A stretch of 64,000 bases of DNA, taken from assembly GCA_016125075.1 (NCBI GenBank), contig WGMO01000004.1, positions 204,253-268,252 of the forward strand, in the 5' to 3' direction. Both the position numbers and the translations under genes were made by a program. The notes under the pieces were generated by a model that was not told the origin of the DNA, searched no databases, and saw only the letters and a program-made list of their open reading frames with translations. This DNA comes from Terrimonas sp. (GTDB lineage Bacteria > Bacteroidota > Bacteroidia > Chitinophagales > Chitinophagaceae). Positions 8,843 through 16,073 of this stretch are shown piece by piece (within the stretch, counting starts at the first letter, position 1; every line of letters starts with the position of its first letter).

Positions 8843-9985
8843 TTATAATTTTAATAACCGCCCGGCAGCGGTTTCCAGTGTCTCTTCCTTTTTTGAAAAA
8901 CAAAACCGAACCACCCTGTCGTCCTTTCCCGATTGGTAAAATGCCGAAACGGGGATGACCGCCACCCCATATTCTTTCGTGATGCGTACGGCAAAATCCA
9001 TATCTCCTTCATCACTGATGCGGTCGTATTGAGCACAGATAAAATAACTGCCATGACTGGTAAGCAGATCGAACCGGGTAGGCTCCATCAGCTTAATGAA
9101 ATAATCCCTTTTCTGCTGCATGAAGGATGACAGGGAGAGATAGGCCTCTTTCTGCTTTAAAAAAGCCGCCAGCGCTACCTGTGCAGGTGTAAAACAACTG
9201 AAACAATTGAACTGGTGCACCTTTACAAATTCCTTCATCAGGGGTGCAGGGGCGATGCAATAACCCAGTTTCCAACCGGTACAGTTATAGGTCTTGCCAA
9301 AAGAAAAACAGACAAAGCTTCTCTGGAACAGGTCGGGATACCGCAACAGGCTGAGATGGGGGATTTCATCAAAAATGAGATGTTCATACACTTCATCACT
9401 GATGATAAAGATATTCCTGCCTTCCACCACGGACCGGAGCTGCTGTATATCTTCTTCACGGATCACAGCACCCGTTGGATTATGCGGGGTATTGATCATA
9501 ATGGCTTTTGTTCTGTCGGTGATCGCCTCCTTTACTGCTTCCCAGTCGATATGGTAATCGGGATATACCAATGGAATCAGTATGGGTTTTGCGCCATTGA
9601 TCTCGATATTGGGGATATAACTGTCATAGGCAGGTTCAAAAACAATGACCTCATCACCCGGCTCCAGGATAGCCGTCAGGGCGGAATACAGGGCATAAGT
9701 ACCCCCCGGTGTTATCGTGATCTCTGCAGCCGGGTCAAGCGCAGCACCATAGAGGAAATGGGCTTTTTCGGCTATAGATTCCTTTAAGGGCATCCAACCC
9801 GGCATGGGGGAATATTGGTTATACCCGTCCCGCATGGCCTGGGAAACCAGCCCGGTCAGTTCCTCGCTCATGGGAAAATCCGGAAACCCCTGGCCCAGGT
9901 TGATGGCCTTGTGTTCGGTGGCCAGCCCGCTCATGACGGTAAAGATGGTGGTGCCGACCCTGGGCAGTTTTGAATGAATGATCAA
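8843..9985 (-). CDS. ybdL: Methionine-type PLP aminotransferase, class I/II
   Basis: Fold-type I aminotransferase, about 380 residues, very similar in motif layout to E. coli YbdL (methionine aminotransferase) and kynurenine aminotransferases. Visible segments are LPRVGTTIFTVMSGLA, INLGQGFPDF, NQYSPMPG, the NTPHNPTGAV loop, ISDEVYEHL, and the PLP lysine in SFGKTYNCTGWKLGY. It would interconvert methionine and 4-methylthio-2-oxobutanoate, for example in methionine salvage. The start is uncertain: no ATG lies near the conserved N-terminus; TTG 9985 gives LIIHSKLPRVG, while ATG 10147 would run across the divergent gene. The symbol reflects similarity, not proof. Confidence 0.85.
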   Translation of the reverse strand: MIIHSKLPRVGTTIFTVMSGLATEHKAINLGQGFPDFPMSEELTGLVSQAMRDGYNQYSPMPGWMPLKESIAEKAHFLYGAALDPAAEITITPGGTYALYSALTAILEPGDEVIVFEPAYDSYIPNIEINGAKPILIPLVYPDYHIDWEAVKEAITDRTKAIMINTPHNPTGAVIREEDIQQLRSVVEGRNIFIISDEVYEHLIFDEIPHLSLLRYPDLFQRSFVCFSFGKTYNCTGWKLGYCIAPAPLMKEFVKVHQFNCFSCFTPAQVALAAFLKQKEAYLSLSSFMQQKRDYFIKLMEPTRFDLLTSHGSYFICAQYDRISDEGDMDFAVRITKEYGVAVIPVSAFYQSGKDDRVVRFCFSKKEETLETAAGRLLKL

Positions 9986-10083
9986 TGATGCAGTATTGAA
10001 GATTTGAGAATAACGGGAATACCTGCTTCCCTTAAACAGTAAATATCCGTTTTTTGAATTAAAGAACAGAACTTTATTGACCC

Positions 10084-11055
10084 ATGATATTGAAAAGACT
10101 CCACGCATTTTTCCATCCTGAAGAATTCCAGGGATGGGGAAAAACAAAAAAATATTTTGAAGGCTGGTATTTCAAGGTGATCAACGCCGATGAAACAAAG
10201 GCTTTTGCTTTCATCCCCGGTATCGCCATGGATGAGAAGGGCCAACGGCAATCATTCATCCAGGTCCTCGACGGAAAAAAGAAAACGGCAGACTACCACC
10301 GCTTTGCAGCAGAAGCATTCAGACCGGTTCCTTACAAATTCGAAATTTCCATTGACAAAAATAGTTTTTCCGCCCGGCACCTTTCCCTTGACCTTCCGGG
10401 TATCAGCGGAGGATTGCATTTTACAGACAATATCCCCTGGCCCAAACCTTTCTACGCTCCGGGTATCATGGGGCCCTATGCCTATGTACCGTTTATGGAA
10501 TGTTATCATGGCATCATCAGCATGGATCACCGCCTGAACGGGGAATTGCTGATTCAGGGTGAGAAAATCGACTTTTCAAATGGGCGGGGTTATATCGAAA
10601 AGGACTGGGGCCGTTCCTTTCCTTCCTCCTATATCTGGTTGCAGACAAATCATTTCAGCAGCCCCGGGATTTCCTTAAAAGCTTCCGTGGCAAAGATTCC
10701 CTGGGTGCGAAGTTCTTTTGTAGGCTTTATTGCCGGCATCTGGCTCCGGGACCGACTATTCCGGTTCACCACTTATAATGGTTCGGTCCTGAAAAAGTCC
10801 TATGCCGATCAGGGAAAAGTCGAGTTGTGTATGGAAAATAAAAATTACAGGATGGAAATTTTCGCCACCCGCGACCGGGCTACGCGTTTGGCCTCTCCCA
10901 TACTGGGTTTGATGGAAGGCCGTATTGAGGAAAGCATGACCGCCACCACCGAACTATTGCTCTTTGATAAAAAGGGCCGGCAAATTCTTTTTCATGATAA
11001 GGGAAGGAATTCAGGTCTTGAGGTAGCCGGTAATATTGAAGAGATACAAATATGA
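10084..11055 (+). CDS. Tocopherol cyclase-like protein
   Basis: A 323-residue protein with the tocopherol cyclase family signature: the N-terminal KKYFEGWYFK and AFIPGI segments, and the mid-protein GRGYIEKDWGRSFPSSY segment ending in W-Q (YIWLQ), which together line the lipocalin-like barrel in this family. In plants and cyanobacteria the enzyme closes the chromanol ring; in non-phototrophic bacteria the substrate is unknown, so a role in tocopherol synthesis is not supported. No signal peptide or membrane helix is apparent. It is transcribed divergently from the aminotransferase and ends 4 bp before the convergent response regulator. Confidence 0.8.
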   Translation: MILKRLHAFFHPEEFQGWGKTKKYFEGWYFKVINADETKAFAFIPGIAMDEKGQRQSFIQVLDGKKKTADYHRFAAEAFRPVPYKFEISIDKNSFSARHLSLDLPGISGGLHFTDNIPWPKPFYAPGIMGPYAYVPFMECYHGIISMDHRLNGELLIQGEKIDFSNGRGYIEKDWGRSFPSSYIWLQTNHFSSPGISLKASVAKIPWVRSSFVGFIAGIWLRDRLFRFTTYNGSVLKKSYADQGKVELCMENKNYRMEIFATRDRATRLASPILGLMEGRIEESMTATTELLLFDKKGRQILFHDKGRNSGLEVAGNIEEIQI

Positions 11056-11059
11056 ACCG

Positions 11060-11749
11060 TCAACCTGTTACAAAACGATAACCGATTCCCTTGATCGTAA
11101 TGATCTCAAGCGAAGGGTCCTCTTTCAAATAGCCCCTGAGCTTGGTGATATAGACATCAAGGTTCCGGGAATTAAAAAAAGAATCATTGCCCCAGAGCAG
11201 GTTCAGGATCTCCTTCCTGTCAATGATCTTATCCCTGTTTTCATAGAGCAGTTTCAGCAGTTCTGATTCCCGGTAGGACAGTTTCTTTTCTTCCTGTTTG
11301 CTGTGTAATAATTGCCGCTTAAGATGAAAAGTGAATTTGCCCAGCACCACGGACTCGGCCAGGGGGGGTGGGGGAGCATCACTGCTATTCCTCAAAGCAT
11401 TTTGGATACGGACAATCAGTTCCTCCATACTAAAAGGCTTTCTTATATAATCATTCCCGCCCAGCGAAAACCCTTTCACCACATCCTCTGTCTGCACTTT
11501 TGCCGTCAGGAAAATGATCGGAACGGTTTCATTGATGGCCCTGATTTCATCGGCGATGGCAAATCCATCTTTATGGGGCAACATGATATCGAGGACACAG
11601 ATATCAGGGTTGACTTTTTTGAACTGGTCCAGGGCCCTTGCCCCATCCCCCTCCATTGTTACCTGGAACCCCCGGCTTTCCAGGCTTTCCTTGACAATCT
11701 TGCCTAAAAAAAGTTCATCTTCCACATAAAGCACTTTTTCACTTTTCAT
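11060..11749 (-). CDS. OmpR/PhoB-family response regulator
   Basis: A 229-residue two-domain regulator. The receiver domain has the acidic pocket (VEDE), the phospho-acceptor Asp at about residue 54 in CVLDIMLPHKDGF, a Thr in FLTAK and the conserved Lys. The C-terminal winged helix (LSYRESELLKLLYEN and VYITKLRGYLKEDP) binds direct repeats. It lies 11 bp after the histidine kinase and forms a pair with it. Because matching direct-repeat boxes precede the GLPGLI gene and the beta-barrel gene nearby, these are its likely targets (inference). Confidence 0.92.
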   Translation of the reverse strand: MKSEKVLYVEDELFLGKIVKESLESRGFQVTMEGDGARALDQFKKVNPDICVLDIMLPHKDGFAIADEIRAINETVPIIFLTAKVQTEDVVKGFSLGGNDYIRKPFSMEELIVRIQNALRNSSDAPPPPLAESVVLGKFTFHLKRQLLHSKQEEKKLSYRESELLKLLYENRDKIIDRKEILNLLWGNDSFFNSRNLDVYITKLRGYLKEDPSLEIITIKGIGYRFVTG

Positions 11750-11760
11750 ATGCATTCATT

Positions 11761-13335
11761 TCAGGGTTTTACCACCGTCCTTTTTGGCAAATTAATGATA
11801 AAAACACTTCCTGTCCCCTGCTCTGTTTCCACGGTTACCGTACCTCCGTGTTTGGCCACCACCTCTGCTACATAACTCAATCCGAGTCCATATCCCTTCA
11901 CATTATGGGTGTCGCCGGCGGGAACCCGGAAAAATTTATCAAAGATTTTTGTCTTATACACTGCAGGGATCCCCACCCCTTTATCGCTCACCGACAAACG
12001 AACCGATCCTGCACCTTCTTTCAAACGGATATCAAGGTGCGGGTTTTCGGGTGAATATTTCAGGGCATTGTCCACCAGGTTATAAATGACACTGGTCAGG
12101 TGAAGCTTATCTGCCTGCACCATAAAATCACTTCCTTCCAACTCCAGTTTACATGTGGCACCCCTTTTTTCAAACTGCAACTGAAAACTATTCATTACTT
12201 CCCTTACCACTTCTGCCAGGTCAAAGCTTTCTTTTCGCAGTTCCATAGTATGGTTTTCAAACATGGAAAGCTTCAGCACCTTATCCACCAGCATCGATAA
12301 CCTGTTCAGCTCATTATGTGAAATATCAAGGTATTCCTTTGTTCTTTGCGGATCATTCAGGGCATTAAAATTCCTTAATGCTTCAATAGCCACGCCCACC
12401 GTAGCGATCGGCGTTTTTAATTCGTGGGTTACATTGCTGATAAAATCATTCTTGATCATCGCCAGTCTTCTTTGTTTTTGAAGGTTGCGATACAAAAAGA
12501 CCAGTGAAAGTATGGTAACCCCTACCAGGAACAGCGAAAACATCAGGGGTGAAAACATCCTCCGCAACAGGTAGGGAAATGTGTTTCCCAGTTGCAGTTC
12601 ATAGGTCACCGGGTGCAGGAACCCGATCGTCACCCTGTTATTATCAGGCAGCTCCCGCATTCTCCGGGTTGCCCTTGCATCAAGCAGGGGTGCAACGGGA
12701 TTTTCGGGTGTTGCAGGTCCGGCAGCTGCACCCTCATGCCGGATAATTGAGAAAGGGACATTGATTTTATCTTTCGACAGATTGACCCTGAGTGCCGAGT
12801 CAGCCGTGGAGATCCTGACCGAGTCCTGCAGGGAGTCGACCCTGTACAGAAAACTGATAAATCTTTCCCCGGGGTCTCCTTTCCCCTGAAATCGAAAAGA
12901 TCTCGCAGAATCATCATGAAATACCAGGTCCTTTTTTTCTGAAGACAGGATAACAGTGGAATTGATCTTTTCAATCTTTTTAAGGGAATCTTCCACCTTT
13001 TCACCGATGGCATTGATAAGACCGGAAACCGATTCGGGTCTCGCCACCCTTATTTTAACCGGCCCCCCGCTATCGGAAGAAATGTCAATATTGATATTGC
13101 TCGTTGAATCATTGAAGAACTGATGAAGGGGAAGACTCTCGGCCTGCAATTTCATGATGGTTTCCCGGAAAGTGATATTCGTCTTCTGTTGCAGGATTTT
13201 TTTCTCCCGGGTATAATTGTTACTGAGCCAGTAAGCCTGGAACCCGGTTATCACCAAAATGGTGATGCATATCAATAACAAACCCGGTTCAAACCGGAAT
13301 TGCTTCTTACCTGATATTGCTGGTGTCCCTGCCAT
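11761..13335 (-). CDS. Sensor histidine kinase
   Basis: A 524-residue membrane sensor. One helix lies near residues 20-37 and a second near 270-292, bracketing a periplasmic sensory region of about 230 residues with no recognised domain. The cytoplasmic part has the H-box FISNVTHELKTP, the N-box YNLVDNALKYSPEN, the G1 box SDKGVGIP and the G2 box GYGLGLSYV. No HAMP domain is obvious. The ATG at 13335 is preferred to a TTG at 13344. It is upstream of, and cotranscribed with, the response regulator, and divergent from the GLPGLI gene. Confidence 0.92.
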   Translation of the reverse strand: MAGTPAISGKKQFRFEPGLLLICITILVITGFQAYWLSNNYTREKKILQQKTNITFRETIMKLQAESLPLHQFFNDSTSNINIDISSDSGGPVKIRVARPESVSGLINAIGEKVEDSLKKIEKINSTVILSSEKKDLVFHDDSARSFRFQGKGDPGERFISFLYRVDSLQDSVRISTADSALRVNLSKDKINVPFSIIRHEGAAAGPATPENPVAPLLDARATRRMRELPDNNRVTIGFLHPVTYELQLGNTFPYLLRRMFSPLMFSLFLVGVTILSLVFLYRNLQKQRRLAMIKNDFISNVTHELKTPIATVGVAIEALRNFNALNDPQRTKEYLDISHNELNRLSMLVDKVLKLSMFENHTMELRKESFDLAEVVREVMNSFQLQFEKRGATCKLELEGSDFMVQADKLHLTSVIYNLVDNALKYSPENPHLDIRLKEGAGSVRLSVSDKGVGIPAVYKTKIFDKFFRVPAGDTHNVKGYGLGLSYVAEVVAKHGGTVTVETEQGTGSVFIINLPKRTVVKP

Positions 13336-13377
13336 GAAACTCAAAAATAATCATTCGTTTTCCCTCCTTAGTCATCA

Positions 13378-13443
13378 TTAACCTAAATTAACCTTATTGC
13401 AAGGTGCTTTAACGAAGGGTATTAAGAATAGCCAGTAGATTTG
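13378..13443 (+). promoter_or_regulatory. Direct-repeat box and -7 element upstream of the GLPGLI gene
   Basis: A direct repeat with 10-bp period, TTAACCTAAATTAACCTTA, is at 13378-13396. After exactly 39 nt comes TAGATTTG (13436-13443), a perfect TAnnTTTG -7 element; no TTTG -33 is present, as expected for an activator-dependent promoter. A nearly identical box at the same distance precedes the beta-barrel gene at 18913-18978. The box also lies in the upstream region of the divergent kinase gene and could serve both directions. Confidence 0.6.
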
Positions 13444-13461
13444 ATCCAAATAACAGAAACC

Positions 13462-14268
13462 ATGAAGCGAAACCTATTGTCCCTTCTTGCCATCATCATC
13501 TGCTCCAACCTGTTTGCCCAGCCCACCCAGGGAAGGATCATTTATGAAAGAACCACCCAGCTAAGGATCCAGATCTCCAATGACGATCCGGCTTTTTCGA
13601 ACATGATCCCCAAGGAAAGAAAAGACAGGTTTGAATTGCTTTTTGCCAATAACCAGACCCTTTGGCGCTCATTGCCCGATATTACCGAAGGAGATGATAT
13701 GTATTTCACCACCGAGGGGGGCGCCCAGATCCGGATGGTGATGCCCGGCGCCGACGATATCACCTTTACCGATATCCCGAATATGAGGAGGGTGGAATAC
13801 AAGGAACTGGCCGGCAAAAATTTTATCGTCACCGACACCGTCAACCGCTATGACTGGAAACTGAGTGATGAAACAAAAGACATCCTGGGACATAATTGCA
13901 GGAAAGCAACTACTGTAAGAATGCAACCCAGCATGCGTATCAATAATGATAACGGAAAGATCACCCGGGAAGAGATTATCGATACTTTAAACATCACGGC
14001 CTGGTTTGCTCCCGACCTGCCGGTTTTTGCAGGCCCCCTGTATTACCAGGGACAATTACCCGGTACGATTCTGGAGGTGTCGGAAGCAGATGGAAGAACA
14101 ACCTTCAAAGCGGTAGAGATCGGGGAAAAAGTGGATGTCAAAGACATCAAAGAACCAAAGGGCGGTAAAAAAATCACAGCAGAAGCCTTCCGGAAAGAAA
14201 GAGAAGCAATGTTCAGGGAAATGCAGGAAAACGGAGGGGGCAATATGAATATCCGGATTAGAAACTAA
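13462..14268 (+). CDS. GLPGLI family exported protein
   Basis: A 268-residue protein with a signal peptide (residues 1-20, ending LFAQ) and the family landmarks GRIIYERT near the mature N-terminus and WFAPDLPVFAGPLYYQGQLPGTILEV near residues 180-205, where GQLPGTILE is the degenerate GLPGLI box. Function of the family is unknown; it is confined mostly to Bacteroidota and often accompanies outer-membrane barrel proteins. The C-terminus ends in a Gly/Asn-rich basic tail (GGGNMNIRIRN) resembling the tail of the barrel protein at 16074. ATG 13462 fits the signal peptide better than TTG 13441. Confidence 0.85.
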   Translation: MKRNLLSLLAIIICSNLFAQPTQGRIIYERTTQLRIQISNDDPAFSNMIPKERKDRFELLFANNQTLWRSLPDITEGDDMYFTTEGGAQIRMVMPGADDITFTDIPNMRRVEYKELAGKNFIVTDTVNRYDWKLSDETKDILGHNCRKATTVRMQPSMRINNDNGKITREEIIDTLNITAWFAPDLPVFAGPLYYQGQLPGTILEVSEADGRTTFKAVEIGEKVDVKDIKEPKGGKKITAEAFRKEREAMFREMQENGGGNMNIRIRN

Positions 14269-14280
14269 TTATTTTTCCCG

Positions 14281-14319
14281 GGGGCCGGCCATCTGCAGGA
14301 AGGCCGGCCCCTTTTTTTT
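14281..14319 (+). terminator. Rho-independent terminator after the GLPGLI gene
   Basis: A perfect 10-bp GC-rich stem (GGGGCCGGCC, loop of 11 nt, GGCCGGCCCC) is followed by eight T residues. It ends next to the stop codon of the convergent M19 gene. Confidence 0.93.
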
Positions 14320-15839
14320 TAAAACCACCGCTTCAGGAATTGCCAGGCATTCTCCCTAAAAATTTGTTGGACCACCTGGTCAGCACTCAGCTTATTGATA
14401 GCATGCTTTATCCGGCCGGGCTGGTCTTTGAAATAATTATAGGCATGTCTTTCGAAAAAAGCGGCCAGGTCATCAAATTCTTCTGCGGTCCAGAAAGCAT
14501 TCAGGGGATCGACCAGTCCATCATAATCTGAACCGATGGCCATATTGCCCCAGGCATACAAACCATGATCATCCAGCAGTTCGGCAATATATTGCACTTG
14601 TTTCCATAGCAGAGCACTCCGGTAATGCATGATCTTATTGCGGTGGACCGAGTGTTTAACCTTTCGAATGGTTTCATCATTGGCGATCCTTCTTTCATCC
14701 AGCTGCAACCCGATGATACCCCCGCTTCTGACCATTTCAAGGATCTCATCATCAAAAAAATTGATCAGGTTATGATCCTTGTATTGACCATCCCCTCCGC
14801 GTGCTTCCTCCTGAGGGTTGATGAAGGTATTACCCAGTTCAGGATAGTTTGAAACGGTGGCGCCCAGTGTCGGTAAACCGTTGCAAACCCCATGACTGAT
14901 AATAATAGGGAAACTGTCATTGTATTTATTGCTCCTGATTGCAAAAAACTCCTTACGGGCCACTGCACTCATATGCTTTATATCGATGAGTATCCTGCGA
15001 CCCCCGGTCGGGCTCAGCAGGATATCCAGCACTTCCCTTCCCAGTTTCGTAAACCCGGTGTTAATCCCTTCTTCCTGGTTGGTGAGCTTGCCAATCTGCT
15101 TTCTCAGGCTACGGGCATGGCCACATAGTTCATTATAAAAATGATGACTGAAGGTTACAAACCAGGGAACGTTCTTCATCTTCTTCAGGGAACGGGCATT
15201 GGCTTTCACAACAGAAGGGTCACAGGGATTTTCAAGCCCGCAGTTCAAAATATGCAGGCCTTCGATGCTGGGGATGATGGATATGATCAGGGGTTGTTCT
15301 TTTTGTAAACCGGCATTGTCTGCTTCATTGGCCTGGATGCAGTTTTGCAGGTCCCCGAAATCTTTGACCAGCCTGTACAGGTACCAATGTCCGTCAATCC
15401 GTACCGGTTGTCCTTCCTGTTCTTCCATGAATTTCATCTCCCGCCGGAAATCAGACCAGTAATCCTTCATCCTTTGTATGGTATTGATCCGGGGTGTACC
15501 GAATTCAGATACAAAATCATCAACCAGGTCGCTGATGATGCCCGAGCCGATCTTGTTCTTGAAAAAAAATTTTTCTACGCTCCCCAGTCCTACCGCCATC
15601 ACCAGCAACCTGCCATATAAGGCAGCGGTAAGATTATGTTGTCTGAATTTGGTGATGCTCAGAAAATAGTTCGCCAGTTTATCGGTCAGCACCGGGGGAT
15701 CATAATACCAAAGGCTGGAGCGCTGGTTGGTGGAAGGACCCTGCGGGCCGGGAACCCTTCCGCTTTGCCGGTGTGCCCTTGCAAAGGGTTTATAATTCGG
15801 GTGGCAATGAATATCAATAAAAAAATTGAGTGGGGGCAT
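14319..15839 (-). CDS. Peptidase M19 (membrane dipeptidase)-like protein
   Basis: A 506-residue protein of the amidohydrolase superfamily. FFIDIHCHPNY near residue 10 supplies the first metal-binding pair, ISHGVCNG near residue 310 and GSDYDGLVDP near residue 440 resemble the His and Asp metal sites of renal dipeptidase (M19). It is longer than typical M19 enzymes (about 400), with a large insertion between residues 20 and 200, so the family call is good but the substrate is uncertain. No signal peptide is seen at ATG 15839. It lies downstream of the beta-barrel gene in the same direction, with 234 bp between. Confidence 0.75.
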   Translation of the reverse strand: MPPLNFFIDIHCHPNYKPFARAHRQSGRVPGPQGPSTNQRSSLWYYDPPVLTDKLANYFLSITKFRQHNLTAALYGRLLVMAVGLGSVEKFFFKNKIGSGIISDLVDDFVSEFGTPRINTIQRMKDYWSDFRREMKFMEEQEGQPVRIDGHWYLYRLVKDFGDLQNCIQANEADNAGLQKEQPLIISIIPSIEGLHILNCGLENPCDPSVVKANARSLKKMKNVPWFVTFSHHFYNELCGHARSLRKQIGKLTNQEEGINTGFTKLGREVLDILLSPTGGRRILIDIKHMSAVARKEFFAIRSNKYNDSFPIIISHGVCNGLPTLGATVSNYPELGNTFINPQEEARGGDGQYKDHNLINFFDDEILEMVRSGGIIGLQLDERRIANDETIRKVKHSVHRNKIMHYRSALLWKQVQYIAELLDDHGLYAWGNMAIGSDYDGLVDPLNAFWTAEEFDDLAAFFERHAYNYFKDQPGRIKHAINKLSADQVVQQIFRENAWQFLKRWF

Positions 15840-16073
15840 ATGGCGATGTTGTGAGGTTTCTAAAAAAACAGCCAACAATACCGGGCCGGCTACTGATCGT
15901 TACCGGGATCTGCCGGCGGTCCGTTGCTGCTTACCCCTGAAGCTAAAAAAAAGATTGCGGAATCCCATCCCCGTTTTTGGCATTTTTGATTGGCCTTTCT
16001 TTTACAAAGATTGATTACACCGGCAGGAGGAGGAAAATTTATTAGCCGCCCTGGCCCATGTAAAAGGAATTTT

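Noticed and set aside
9215..9787. 190-codon plus-strand frame
   Set aside because: Antisense shadow of the aminotransferase gene.
11060..11749. Regulator as an orphan without target
   Set aside because: The kinase gene directly upstream and the shared repeat boxes give a coherent pair and target set.
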